DNA from: JAJEFO01 sp965208685
Lineage (GTDB): Bacteria; Pseudomonadota; Alphaproteobacteria; Rhodobacterales; Rhodobacteraceae
NCBI GenBank assembly: GCA_965208685.1
Contig: CBDBPL010000007.1
Coordinates: 3,844,001 to 3,908,000, forward strand
Direction: 5' to 3'
DNA length: 64,000 bases
Below the pieces are notes generated by a model. It did no database searches and had not been told where the DNA came from. It saw only the letters and a list, made by a program, of their open reading frames with translations. Below are positions 1-9,018 of the stretch, piece after piece. Every line of letters begins with the position of its first letter. The first letter of the stretch is position 1. The position numbers were made by a program, and so were the translations under genes.

Positions 1-925
1 CTCGGTTGCGGCGATCTACGATGTGCACTGCATCCTGGCGGGACGCACGCTCGAAGCCGCTGAGCCGGAACTGCAGAACAAGTACCTCAAACCGCTGATG
101 GCCGGCGACATCGTCGGCGCCTTTGCAACCTCGGAGCCGGGCACCAGTTCCGATCTGAACCCGCAGGCCATGGAAACCCAGGTCGAGGAAGACGGCGAAA
201 ACCTGATTGTCACGGGCCGAAAGCGCTGGATCACCAATTCGCCGGTGGCCAAGTTCGTCACCGCGCTGTGCCGCGCGGGCGACGGCACGGCCATGGTGCT
301 GATCGACCTCGACACCGAAGGCGTCACCGTCGGTGCTCCGGACCGAAAGCTCGGCAACCACGGCCAGCTCACTGCCGACATCACGTTCGACAGGGTTCGC
401 GTCCCGAGAGCCAATGTCATCTCCGGCCTCGGCCAAGGCCTTCGCCGGGCGCTGGCAACGCTGACCTACGGGCGGATCGGCATCGGCGCGACCGGCGTCG
501 GAATGGCGCAACGGGTCTTCGACGACTGTGTCCGGCACCTGATGACACGCAAGATGTTCGGCCAATACATGGGCCAGATGCAACACTGGCAATTTCGCAT
601 GGCCGAGCGGGCAACGCAGATCGAGAACGGGCGCAACCTGTACCTCAAGGCGGCGCTCAAGATGGACGAGGGGCACGAGTTCCCCGAACCCGAAGCCGCC
701 ATGTGCAAGTTCTATGCCACGGACATGGCGGCGGACTTCGCGCGCGAGGGCATCCAGATCTTCGGAGGCTACGGATTCACAAAGGAACTTGCTGCGGACG
801 GGTCGCATTACAAGGTCGAGGAAATCTATCGCGACGTGAAAATCACCGAGATCTACGAAGGTGCCAACGAGGTTCAGAAATACCTTGTGGCCCGCGAGAT
901 CTTCGGGCGAAACTTTGCCGGATGA
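1..925 (+). CDS. Acyl-CoA dehydrogenase (5' end cut off)
   Basis: FAD-dependent acyl-CoA dehydrogenase, oxidising an acyl-CoA to the 2-enoyl-CoA and passing electrons to ETF. The reading frame is open from base 2, so the start lies outside the window; 307 residues are visible of a family usually near 380. Seen: the FAD/substrate stretch with EPGTSSD, the GGYGFTKE loop, and the C-terminal IYEGANEVQKYLVAREIFGR region; the Glu in IYEGANE aligns with the catalytic base of MCAD-type enzymes. Its stop overlaps an ATG in the next reading frame, and the next gene starts 56 bases on, so it is probably first in or within the catabolic cluster running to 9.0 kb. The acyl chain it uses cannot be read from sequence. 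Confidence 0.93.
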   Translation, partial: SVAAIYDVHCILAGRTLEAAEPELQNKYLKPLMAGDIVGAFATSEPGTSSDLNPQAMETQVEEDGENLIVTGRKRWITNSPVAKFVTALCRAGDGTAMVLIDLDTEGVTVGAPDRKLGNHGQLTADITFDRVRVPRANVISGLGQGLRRALATLTYGRIGIGATGVGMAQRVFDDCVRHLMTRKMFGQYMGQMQHWQFRMAERATQIENGRNLYLKAALKMDEGHEFPEPEAAMCKFYATDMAADFAREGIQIFGGYGFTKELAADGSHYKVEEIYRDVKITEIYEGANEVQKYLVAREIFGRNFAG

Positions 926-981
926 CGTTCAGGCCGAATGGCCCACAAAAGTGCCGGACGCAATCAAGAGTAGATGTTCTC

Positions 982-2127
982 ATGCCGTCATTGTTTGATC
1001 CGCTGGACGTGAGATCGGTCAGGCTGCGCAATCGCATCGGCGTGTCGCCAATGTGCCAGTACTACGCCGGCGACGACGGCCGTCCGCACGACTGGCATCT
1101 GGTTCACCTGGGATCCCGTGCCGTCGGAGGGGCCGGCCTCGTCATGTCGGAAATGACGGCCATTCATCCGGCTGGCCGGATCGGACCCAAAGACGTGGGA
1201 ATCTGGTCCGACAAACACTTGGAACCGTGGCGCCGGATCACGGATTTCGTGCGATCTCACGGTGCCGTTCCAGGCCTGCAAATCGGCCATGCAGGACGAA
1301 AGGCCTCTACCTACTGGGACTGGCACCCTGAACTCGCAAAGCGGCCTCTCCCCATAGAGGATGGCGGATGGGAGCCAATCTTTGCCCCGAGCGCCATCCC
1401 GCTTCGAGAGACTGATCAGGTGCCTCGATCCTTGAATGACACGCAGATCCGAGAAATCATCGAGATGCATGCGCATGCCGCGGCCCGCGCCATGGAAGCC
1501 GGATTCGAGTGGCTTGAGTTGCACGCCGCCCATGGCTACCTGCATGCGACGTTTCTGTCTCCTTTCGCGAACAAGCGCACGGACGGCTGGGGCGGGGACT
1601 TCGAACGGCGCTGCAAGTTCACGCTCGAGTGCGTCCGCGCCATCCGAGCCGTTTGGCCTGACAAACTGCCGTTGGCCGTCCGGTTGTCCTGCACTGAATG
1701 GATCGAGAGTGGCTGGCAACTTGAGGACACCATCTCGCTTGCCGTGCTGCTCAAGTCGGAAGGCGTCGACCTGATCGACTGCAGTTCGGGTCTGGGCGCC
1801 GCAGGCGGCGAGTTCCCGTCGTATCCTGCTGCCCCGGGATGGCAGGTTCCCTTTGCCGATGCCGTGCGAAGGGAGGCGGACATTTCCACTGCAGCGGTCG
1901 GCATGATCTCCGACCCGGTGCAAGCCGACATGATCATCCGAAACGAGCAAGCCGACCTGGTGTTGCTGGCGTCCGCGATGCTGACGGACCCCTATTGGCC
2001 ATTCCACGCTGCACGAACGCTTGGCCTCAAGGCCGGACAGGGAGTCTCAATGCCAGATCCCTATGACTATGTCGTCAGCCGAAACCGCCCCTATCAACCC
2101 GAGTTGAGGACATCAGATGAGGAGTGA
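982..2127 (+). CDS. Old-yellow-enzyme family NADH:flavin oxidoreductase (YqjM/XenA type)
   Basis: FMN-dependent ene-reductase expected to reduce the C=C bond of alpha,beta-unsaturated carbonyl compounds with NAD(P)H. 381 residues, the normal length for the short single-domain class. Motifs: SPMCQY near residues 22-27 (flavin contact typical of the YqjM/XenA subgroup), the substrate-binding IGHAGR near 100, and HAAHGY..FLSP..N.RTD.WGG near 180-205 (FMN and active-site His pair). I chose the ATG at 982 because homologues begin with a similar MPSLFDPL; an in-frame ATG at 922, overlapping the upstream stop, would add 20 poorly fitting residues. Shares orientation with the acyl-CoA dehydrogenase upstream and likely its operon. 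Confidence 0.9.
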   Translation: MPSLFDPLDVRSVRLRNRIGVSPMCQYYAGDDGRPHDWHLVHLGSRAVGGAGLVMSEMTAIHPAGRIGPKDVGIWSDKHLEPWRRITDFVRSHGAVPGLQIGHAGRKASTYWDWHPELAKRPLPIEDGGWEPIFAPSAIPLRETDQVPRSLNDTQIREIIEMHAHAAARAMEAGFEWLELHAAHGYLHATFLSPFANKRTDGWGGDFERRCKFTLECVRAIRAVWPDKLPLAVRLSCTEWIESGWQLEDTISLAVLLKSEGVDLIDCSSGLGAAGGEFPSYPAAPGWQVPFADAVRREADISTAAVGMISDPVQADMIIRNEQADLVLLASAMLTDPYWPFHAARTLGLKAGQGVSMPDPYDYVVSRNRPYQPELRTSDEE

Positions 2128-2465
2128 ACTGCCCCCTGGTGCACGATGTGGCGACGCCGCCAGCAGGCATCTGGCAGGCTCCCCGCATCCTTGGTCGAAT
2201 TCGGCCACTGCATGTGTCCAGATCCGTCCCGGGCCCAAGGCCGCGCGTTGTGGCGCGAGATGAGGGGAGCAAGAACTTTGATGCGCACTAGTGACCATAT
2301 GGCGACCGACGTGGCATCCGCACGCAGCGTGCGCAGAATCGACGTCCATCGCGATTCAGGCGCCTCGATCGTGCCGAAACCGATTGGCGACAAAGCGAAG
2401 GCTGCAACAATCGTCACTTCCAACAAGTTCCCGGATTGGATCCGCCGCGCCCCGCGGAGCTCGAA
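2128..2465 (+). other. Gene-free interval between OYE and NmrA-like genes
   Basis: About 340 bases without a recognisable gene. Short open frames on both strands have no family signature and no ribosome binding site. It may hold a promoter for the following gene pair, but I see no convincing -35/-10 set or hairpin. Confidence 0.5.
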
Positions 2466-3356
2466 ATGACCGGCCAGGAACGTGCCGTGTGCCTCGTGCT
2501 CGGCGCGACAGGCAAAGTTGGCCTGTCGGTTCTGCAGAACATGGCTGCGTCACCCAACGTTGCTGTCCGCGCGGCCGTCCGCTCGCCGGAAGGAAGATCC
2601 AAGGTCTCATCATTGGCTGACGAGATTGTCGATTTCGAGTTCGAAGACCCGGACTGCTACGACGCGGCATTGGACGGGGTCAGTCGGATGTTTCTGCTGA
2701 CAGGATACAGCGTGGACATGCTGCACCAGTCCAAGATCCTCATTGACAGGGCTGCAGAAGCAGGTGTCCGGTTCGTCGTTCACTTAGGCACGCACGCGCC
2801 GGACAATACGGCTTTCAAGCACCACGCGTGGCACCAGCTTGTCGAGCGATACATCGAATGGCGCGGGATGGAATTTGTGCATCTGCGACCGGCAATGTTC
2901 ATGGTCAACATCCTGGACTACGCCAAGGCGAACAAGGATCGGCCAGGCGTCCTGATCCATTATACGGGTGACATGGCGGTCGCATGGGTCGCGGTGGAAG
3001 ACATCGGTCGGGCCGCCGCCAACATCTTGCTCGAGCCGGAACCGCACGCCGGCCAGACGTACTTTCTGGACAGCGAAGCGCTTTCGATGGGGGATGTTGC
3101 GTCAATCCTCCAGGAACAGACCGGACAGGCGTGGAGATATGAACATCGCGACGCATCTGAATTGCTGCCCCGGCTGGTCGCTGCTGGGCGGGAAGTGACG
3201 TATGCGAGCTCTGGCATAGCATTTTTTGAAGCGGTTGCCGCAGGACTTGCGGTGGATGTTGGCAAGACCCACCGGACACTTGAGCTGCTGCTCGGCGCCC
3301 GACCCATTCGCTGGAGGGAGTACGCCGAGGAACACGCAGACGAATTCCGACGCTGA
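2466..3356 (+). CDS. NAD(P)-binding NmrA-like family protein
   Basis: 296-residue atypical short-chain dehydrogenase of the NmrA/HSCARG-like group. The N-terminal LVLGATGKVG (residues about 10-19) is the dinucleotide-binding GxxGxxG motif; the later FVVHLGTHAP and HLRPAMFM stretches match the substrate-side strands of this family. Members either act as redox sensors or as reductases (for example quinone or isoflavone reductases), so no reaction is assigned. Start at 2466 has a GGAG 10 bases upstream. It is followed after 18 bases by a SnoaL-like gene; the same pairing recurs at 29.6-31.0 kb, which suggests the two proteins work together. Confidence 0.8.
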   Translation: MTGQERAVCLVLGATGKVGLSVLQNMAASPNVAVRAAVRSPEGRSKVSSLADEIVDFEFEDPDCYDAALDGVSRMFLLTGYSVDMLHQSKILIDRAAEAGVRFVVHLGTHAPDNTAFKHHAWHQLVERYIEWRGMEFVHLRPAMFMVNILDYAKANKDRPGVLIHYTGDMAVAWVAVEDIGRAAANILLEPEPHAGQTYFLDSEALSMGDVASILQEQTGQAWRYEHRDASELLPRLVAAGREVTYASSGIAFFEAVAAGLAVDVGKTHRTLELLLGARPIRWREYAEEHADEFRR

Positions 3357-3374
3357 ACCGAGGAGACACGGGTG

Positions 3375-3794
3375 ATGTACGATTCAACGATTTCGGCGGA
3401 GGATCGCCTCGAAGTCCAGGAACTCTACGCCCGATATTGCCATTACGCCGACCTATGCGACGGTGCGCTCTGGGCAGGCTGCTTTACGGAGGATGGAGTT
3501 TTCTCTCCGAGCCTTGGGCCCGGTGCCGGCGAGGTCTACCGCGGACAAGCGGCTCTTGCGGGCTTCATCTCGGCGCCAGGGCGCACTCCCCTGGAGAACC
3601 GGCACTGGAACACCGCCCTTGCCCTTGAAAGGGACGGAACGGAGATATCGGCAGTCTGCTACGCATTCCTGTTGCGTGTCGCTGGGGTCGAGACTCCCAG
3701 GATCATTGGAAGCGTGACGTATCGTGACCGCCTGGCGAAGGAACACGGCATGTGGAAGTTCAAGGAAAGACGGCCGCAAAAGGACGGGTTGTGA
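3375..3794 (+). CDS. SnoaL-like / NTF2-fold protein
   Basis: 139-residue protein of the NTF2-like fold, SnoaL_4 type. The N-terminal DRLEVQELYARYCHYAD..D..LWAGCFTEDGVF pattern (broken here to key positions) is the usual opening of this family, which includes cyclases, dehydratases, isomerases and dioxygenase small subunits. AGGAG lies 9 bases before the ATG at 3375; an in-frame GTG at 3372 is an alternative. It follows the NmrA-like gene closely and has a paralogue at 29640-30089 also paired with an NmrA-like gene. Exact reaction unknown. Confidence 0.75.
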   Translation: MYDSTISAEDRLEVQELYARYCHYADLCDGALWAGCFTEDGVFSPSLGPGAGEVYRGQAALAGFISAPGRTPLENRHWNTALALERDGTEISAVCYAFLLRVAGVETPRIIGSVTYRDRLAKEHGMWKFKERRPQKDGL

Positions 3795-4034
3795 CGCGGC
3801 CACGGCTCGCTTCGTTCTAACTGGAATCGGGCGCTCGCGAGTCATGCCAGGCGGAATTCCCGCTCACCCCGGCCAGCAACAGGGAGGCACAAACAGGACT
3901 TCACCCCTCGAACAAACATCTTGAGGCCAAGCGCCATTGTGCTAGATGTTAGATTGAGTTCCGATATGCAACCACATTTGCGATGGCGCATGCGTCGGCC
4001 GGCAAGGCCAGCAGTGACGTGAACTGGAGGGGCA

Positions 4035-4559
4035 ATGAGCTTGAATGCGGCAGGACGAGGCCTAGGGCACGAACATGGAAGTTCAACCAGCCTGAACACG
4101 AAACTGACGATCAACGGACAGGCCCATGACGTTGCCCACGAGGCGCGCGTTACTCTTCTGGACCTGTTGAGAGAGCAACTGGGGTTGTCCGGCACGAAGA
4201 AGGGCTGCAACGAGGGTGCTTGCGGTGCGTGCACCGTGCTGCTGGACGGCCAACGAGTGAACGCATGCATGACACTGATGGCATCATGCTCAGCAAGAGA
4301 GGTCACGACGGTCGAAGGTCTGGCTGGCGCCGACGGCGCCCTCCACGCGGTTCAGGCTGCGTTCATCGACCAGGACGCCTTTCAGTGCGGTTACTGCACA
4401 CCCGGCCAAGTCGTTTCGGCCGTAGCCTGCATCCGAGAGGGGCATGCAAGTTCAGCAGAAGAAATATCCGAGTGGATGAGCGGGAACATCTGCCGCTGCG
4501 CCGCCTATCCCCAAATTGTTGCCGCCGTCCAGCAGGCGGCGGCCGAGCTGGAGGCCTGA
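4035..4559 (+). CDS. 2Fe-2S subunit of molybdenum aldehyde oxidoreductase (xanthine oxidase family)
   Basis: 174-residue small subunit carrying two [2Fe-2S] clusters. The plant-ferredoxin-type cluster ligands are in GCNEGACGACTV and NAC (residues about 57-77); the second, helical cluster uses CGYC near 118 and CRC near 152. It passes electrons from the molybdopterin subunit to the FAD subunit. The N-terminus has no Tat twin-arginine or other signal peptide, unlike E. coli PaoA, so a cytoplasmic enzyme is inferred. GGAGG lies just ahead of the ATG. The three subunit genes follow in order small-medium-large with 3-base spacing and an overlap. Confidence 0.93.
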   Translation: MSLNAAGRGLGHEHGSSTSLNTKLTINGQAHDVAHEARVTLLDLLREQLGLSGTKKGCNEGACGACTVLLDGQRVNACMTLMASCSAREVTTVEGLAGADGALHAVQAAFIDQDAFQCGYCTPGQVVSAVACIREGHASSAEEISEWMSGNICRCAAYPQIVAAVQQAAAELEA

Positions 4560-4562
4560 ACG

Positions 4563-5642
4563 GTGCGAAACTTTTCCTATCGGAAGGCCAGTTCAGTTGA
4601 AGATGCAATTGCCGCAGTGGCAGCTGGCGCAACTCCAATTGCAGGCGGAACGGAAATCTTGAACTTGATGCGACTGGGCGCGGTTCAGTCCGACGCAGTG
4701 GTTGATATCGGACGCATCGACGCGATGGGTGGCATCGAGTTCAAGGATGGCGAAATTCGAATCGGATCGCTGGCGACTCTCAATGACATCGAGGGTCACG
4801 AAGCCGTTCGCAAGCACGCGCCTGTTCTCGCTGAAGCATGCCTGAAGTCTGCATCCGCGCAGATACGCAACAGCGCGACGCTGGGCGGCAACCTGCTTCA
4901 AATGACGCGATGCCCGTATTTTCGAGTTGAGGCAGGCAACGACACCCTCTTGCCTTGGGCCTGCAACAAGCGCCAGGTGGGCAGCGGCTGTTCAGCGCAA
5001 AGCGGGCTCTACGATCGGGCCTCAATTTTTGGAACGACCGATGCCTGCATTTGCAATCATCCATCCGATCCGGCGACCGCCTTGGCCGCCCTGAACGCAA
5101 CGGTTCACGTCGCCGGACCCGATGGAGAGCGTGCCATTCCCGCAATCGAGTTCCACCTTGCGCAAGAAGAGGCACGCGACATGCTTTCAAGCGGTGAAGC
5201 TGAGGGACTGAAGGGCGCCGAAGGAGGTGCGACGGCGGGAGCGGAAGCCGTGCTGCTGAATCGCATGCGTCGGGACGAGGTCATCACTGCCTGTTCCTTC
5301 CCCGTTGACGCCGCATCTGCCAGCTCGAGTTACGTGAAGGTGCGTGAACGGCAGAGCTACGAATACGCGAAGGTCTCGGCTGCCGCGTGCCTTGAAATGA
5401 ACGGCAGCCGCATTCAGTCAGTGCGCGTTGCCCTGGGCTCGGTTGCGCAGAAGCCTTGGCGCCTGCACGCCGCCGAGGCGGCCTTGGCAGGCACGGAGTT
5501 GACTGCCGACGCACTCGGTCTGGTTCTTTCCGAAGAGTTTGCATCCGCGAAGCCGGCGAAGCTCCAGGACTACAAGGTCAAGCTGGCCCGGAATGCGGCC
5601 AGACGTGCGATCCTTCTGGCAGGGGGCAAGTGCGATGAGTGA
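4563..5642 (+). CDS. FAD-binding subunit of molybdenum aldehyde oxidoreductase (PaoB type, extra Fe-S)
   Basis: 359 residues, CoxM/PaoB-like medium subunit with FAD domain (PIAGGTEI near residue 26, NSATLGGNL near 104). Between the FAD halves it has an insertion with TRCPYF (about 115), CNKRQVGSGC (134-143) and DACICNHP (about 161), four cysteines matching the [4Fe-4S] cluster seen in E. coli PaoB and in 4-hydroxybenzoyl-CoA reductase beta. That extra cluster separates it from the commoner CO-dehydrogenase-type medium subunits. Start is GTG at 4563, three bases after the small-subunit stop, with GGAGG upstream. Its 3' end overlaps the large-subunit start by 8 bases, implying translational coupling. 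Confidence 0.9.
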   Translation: MRNFSYRKASSVEDAIAAVAAGATPIAGGTEILNLMRLGAVQSDAVVDIGRIDAMGGIEFKDGEIRIGSLATLNDIEGHEAVRKHAPVLAEACLKSASAQIRNSATLGGNLLQMTRCPYFRVEAGNDTLLPWACNKRQVGSGCSAQSGLYDRASIFGTTDACICNHPSDPATALAALNATVHVAGPDGERAIPAIEFHLAQEEARDMLSSGEAEGLKGAEGGATAGAEAVLLNRMRRDEVITACSFPVDAASASSSYVKVRERQSYEYAKVSAAACLEMNGSRIQSVRVALGSVAQKPWRLHAAEAALAGTELTADALGLVLSEEFASAKPAKLQDYKVKLARNAARRAILLAGGKCDE

Positions 5643-7869
5643 CATCCACAATCTGAACGCTGCCCTGGAAGCAGGTGTGATTGTCACCGAAGAGGGTCAG
5701 CCCGCGCCACTGCCAGACCACGGAATTGGTCACCCGGCGCGCCGAATGGACGGCCCCGAAAAGGTGACGGGGCACGCAAGATACGCCGGCGAGATTGCGC
5801 CTCGAGACGTGCTGCATGCGGTGCTCGTCGGCGCCCCGATCGCCAAGGGTCGCGTAACGCGGATCAATTCGTCCGAGACAATGGATCATCCTGGCGTCGT
5901 CCGTGTGCTGACACATGAGGACATGCCGGAATTCGCTGAACCGCCGGTGCCCCCATTTGCCCAGAACCTGTTGCCGCTCAGCACCGACCGGATTCACTAC
6001 GAAGGACAGCCAGTTGCCGCAGTCTTGGCTGAGACTCTTGAGGCGGCGGAGGGAGGCGCCGCTCTCCTGGCCGTCAGTTGTGCCGCCGAAGAGTTCGGCA
6101 CATTCGAAGCTTCAAGCGTTCACCATCCGGAAGGAACCGCTTTCGCGTTTCAACCACTTGACCAGGAGTCAGGCGACGTTGAAGCCGCAATGGAAGACGC
6201 CCACGCCCTGGTCGACGAGAGCTACGAGACGGCGTCACGCCATCACAACATGATGGAGCCCCACAGCACGTTGGCGGAGTGGCGCGATGGGCATCTCTAC
6301 GTCTGGGACGCCACGCAGTGGACCTACGGCGTGCGCTACGCTTTGGCAGCAATCGTGGGCTACGACATAGAGAACATGACCGTGACATGCCCGTTCACCG
6401 GCGGCGGCTTTGGAGGCAAGGGGTATATCTGGCCACATCAGGTCCTGACCCCGGTCTTTGCCGGAATCGTTGGTCGCCCCGTCAAGCTCTCGCTCGGCCG
6501 CGCGGGATGCTACACCGGGAACGGCTATCAGCCGCGAATCGTGTCCCGAATCAGAATGGCCGCAGATCAACACGGCAAGCTCGTTGCGCTGGATCATGCC
6601 AGCGAGAACATAACGTCGGTCATGGACAACTACGTCGAGTTTGCGACGGCGGCCTCCCGGGCAACTTATTCGGTCCCGAACTATCGCTTCAGGACCCGCG
6701 TCCGCGCCGCCAACGTCGGAACGCCGACGCCGATGCGGGCGCCTCACGAGGGGCCGGGCAGCTTTGCAACGGAAAGCGCGATTGACGAACTCGCCTACAA
6801 GCTCGGCATCGACCCCCTGCAAGTCAGGCTGAGGAACTACGCGGAGACGGACCTGATTTCCGGCAAGCCGTTCTCGTCCAAGAAACTCAGGGAAGCCTAC
6901 AACGTCGGAGCGGAGCGATTCGGCTGGCGCAACCGCAGTGCCGAACCGCGCTCACAGACCAGAAACGGCAAATTGATTGGCCATGGCGTCGCGACCGGGG
7001 TGATGGCAACCTTCAGGCATCTCTCGGCGGCACGCGTGGCGCTGGAAGCCAGCGGCGACATTGTCATCGAAGCCGGCACGCAGGAGCTGGGCACCGGCGT
7101 ACGGACCGTCCTGCCCCAAGTCGCGGCCGAGACCCTGGGCGTTCCGCTCGACCGCGTCCGGATTGACCTGGGCTCCACAAGCCTGCTGGAGACCGCGGGA
7201 ACATTCGGGTCGGGAACCAGTATCGGAACGGGCTCGGCCGTCGCGGTTGCGTCAATGAACCTGCTGGATCGCATCAGGAACCTCTCAGGAGGGAACGACG
7301 CGCCCGCCCATTCAGAGTGGCCGGACCTGCTGAGCAGCAAAGGCATCGAACGCCTTTCGGCCGACGGCACCTACGGACCGGAAGACGGGGCTCCATTTGA
7401 CGCTCACGGCAGCCTGAGCGAATACGCGATGCATTCGTACGGTGCCGTATTCGTCGAAGTCGAAGTTGACGAAGAACTGGGAACGGCGCGCATGCTTCGT
7501 GCCGTCGGCTGCTACTCTGCAGGCAAGATCTTGAACCCGGCAACCGCGCGCAGCCAAATGATTGGCGGGATCATCTGGGGGTACGGCCGGGCAATGCTCG
7601 AGCAGTCTGCCATGGACCCGACATATGGGCGCTACCTGTCAAAGAACCTGTCTGGCGTGCTGGTGCCTGTTAACGCCGACATTCCTGGAGACATCGACGT
7701 CAGCTTCATTGACGAATACGATCCCCATTGCTCGACAATCGGCGTCCGTGGCATTGGCGAGCTGGGCGACGTCGGCGTTTCGCCCGCAATCACCAATGCA
7801 ATCTATCACGCGTGCGGGCGTCGGATCAGGGAACTGCCGGTCCAAATCAAGCACCTGTTGGGAGAATGA
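5635..7869 (+). CDS. Molybdopterin-binding catalytic subunit of aldehyde oxidoreductase (PaoC/YagR type)
   Basis: 744 residues; large subunit that hydroxylates an aldehyde to a carboxylic acid at the Mo centre. Seen: HPARRMDGPEKVTGHARYAG at the N-terminus, GGGFGGK near 257-263 (Mo-pterin contact), MRAPHEGPG near 367, and GVRGIGELG with the catalytic Glu at residue 709. Domain order and size fit the PaoC branch of the xanthine oxidase family, consistent with the PaoB-like middle subunit. The ATG at 5635 sits inside the end of the FAD-subunit gene, with AGGGGG upstream. The next gene, an alcohol dehydrogenase, could supply the aldehyde. Typical PaoABC substrates are aromatic aldehydes; that is an inference here. 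Confidence 0.92.
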   Translation: MSDIHNLNAALEAGVIVTEEGQPAPLPDHGIGHPARRMDGPEKVTGHARYAGEIAPRDVLHAVLVGAPIAKGRVTRINSSETMDHPGVVRVLTHEDMPEFAEPPVPPFAQNLLPLSTDRIHYEGQPVAAVLAETLEAAEGGAALLAVSCAAEEFGTFEASSVHHPEGTAFAFQPLDQESGDVEAAMEDAHALVDESYETASRHHNMMEPHSTLAEWRDGHLYVWDATQWTYGVRYALAAIVGYDIENMTVTCPFTGGGFGGKGYIWPHQVLTPVFAGIVGRPVKLSLGRAGCYTGNGYQPRIVSRIRMAADQHGKLVALDHASENITSVMDNYVEFATAASRATYSVPNYRFRTRVRAANVGTPTPMRAPHEGPGSFATESAIDELAYKLGIDPLQVRLRNYAETDLISGKPFSSKKLREAYNVGAERFGWRNRSAEPRSQTRNGKLIGHGVATGVMATFRHLSAARVALEASGDIVIEAGTQELGTGVRTVLPQVAAETLGVPLDRVRIDLGSTSLLETAGTFGSGTSIGTGSAVAVASMNLLDRIRNLSGGNDAPAHSEWPDLLSSKGIERLSADGTYGPEDGAPFDAHGSLSEYAMHSYGAVFVEVEVDEELGTARMLRAVGCYSAGKILNPATARSQMIGGIIWGYGRAMLEQSAMDPTYGRYLSKNLSGVLVPVNADIPGDIDVSFIDEYDPHCSTIGVRGIGELGDVGVSPAITNAIYHACGRRIRELPVQIKHLLGE

Positions 7870-7914
7870 CCTTCCAGGATCCGGACAAGGTGCCAACAAC
7901 CCGAGAGTGCGACA

Positions 7915-9012
7915 ATGCAAGCCAAAGCTGCCGTTCTTCGTCAAGATGATGCAACCTTTCACATCGAGCAGGTGGACATAGGGCCGATCAACGAAGACGA
8001 AGTTCTTGTCGAAATGGTGGGCGCGGGCATCTGCCATACCGACGAGCTCTTTCGAAGCAACGTGTACCCGTTCCCCAGGCCCTGCATCCTTGGCCACGAA
8101 GGCTCCGGGCGCGTCATCGAGACCGGATCCGCAGTTGCCGGGCTGGAGGCGGGAGACCATGTGGTTCTGTCCGTCATGTTCTGCGGTCATTGCCCGCGTT
8201 GCCAGGAAGGCAAGCATTACATTTGCGAAAACATCTACGAGGCCAATTTTGGCGGGCGCGGAGACGGGACCAACGCCTTTTCGCACAACGGCGAGTGCAT
8301 ACATGCCCATTTCGACGGCCAAAGCTCCTTCAGCACAATTGCGGTGACCAACGCCAAGAACACGATCAAGGTTCGCAAGGATGCTCCACTCGAGATACTC
8401 GGACCACTTGGTTGCGGATTCAGGACCGGGTTGGGCGCGCTGATCAACACCTTTGCCCCCAAGGCCGGCGAGAGCATCGTGGTCTATGGCGCAGGGTCAG
8501 TCGGGCTGAGCACGATACTCGCGGCAAAGTTGATGGGATGCCACCCGATCATGGCAGTTGACACGAACGAAGCCCGCAGACGCGTTGCTCGTGAAATCGG
8601 AGCCACTCATGTCTTCGACGGCGCAGAAGGCGAAATTCCTGCGAAGATCATCGAGCTCACGGGAGGCGGCACAAACTACGCACTCGACACGACCGGCATG
8701 CCATCCGCCATTCGCAGTGCCTTGGAGTCGACCTGTGTCGCTGGATTCCTTGGCGTGCTCGGAGGCTCGCCTCTCGGCACGGAGCTCGTGCTCGATGCCA
8801 ACCACATCTTGTTCGGCAGCCGCCGGATTCAAGGCATACAGATGGGAGATGCGGTCGGGGCGACTTTTGTCCCGAACATGGTCGAGCTCATGATGGCCGG
8901 CAAGCTGCCACTGGAAAGGCTGGTCACAGAATACCCGTTTGAGGAGATCAACCAGGCCTTTGCGGACACGAAGTCCTGCAAGTGCGTAAAGGCTGTTCTG
9001 ACCTTCGACTGA
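7915..9012 (+). CDS. Zinc-dependent NAD(P) alcohol dehydrogenase (aryl-alcohol type)
   Basis: 365-residue medium-chain dehydrogenase oxidising an alcohol to the aldehyde. Catalytic zinc ligands: Cys in GICHTDE near residue 40, His in GHEGSG near 61, Cys in GPLGCGF near 167. Structural zinc: the four cysteines of CGHCPRCQEGKHYIC (about 90-104). NAD-binding VYGAGSVGLS begins near 189. The layout and the CHTDE motif fit benzyl-alcohol (XylB) and class III-like dehydrogenases. It follows the aldehyde oxidoreductase by 45 bases, so alcohol to aldehyde to acid is the likely two-step route. Its stop is 6 bases from the convergent ABC permease stop. Confidence 0.92.
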   Translation: MQAKAAVLRQDDATFHIEQVDIGPINEDEVLVEMVGAGICHTDELFRSNVYPFPRPCILGHEGSGRVIETGSAVAGLEAGDHVVLSVMFCGHCPRCQEGKHYICENIYEANFGGRGDGTNAFSHNGECIHAHFDGQSSFSTIAVTNAKNTIKVRKDAPLEILGPLGCGFRTGLGALINTFAPKAGESIVVYGAGSVGLSTILAAKLMGCHPIMAVDTNEARRRVAREIGATHVFDGAEGEIPAKIIELTGGGTNYALDTTGMPSAIRSALESTCVAGFLGVLGGSPLGTELVLDANHILFGSRRIQGIQMGDAVGATFVPNMVELMMAGKLPLERLVTEYPFEEINQAFADTKSCKCVKAVLTFD

Positions 9013-9018
9013 TTGCGG

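Noticed and set aside
268..981. In-frame 5' extension of the OYE gene across the acyl-CoA dehydrogenase
   Set aside because: The extension is Arg/Pro/His-rich out-of-frame readthrough of the upstream gene; homologues start at the ATG at 982.
988..2007. Long open frame antisense to the OYE gene
   Set aside because: It mirrors the OYE frame in GC-rich DNA and has no domain motif or ribosome site.
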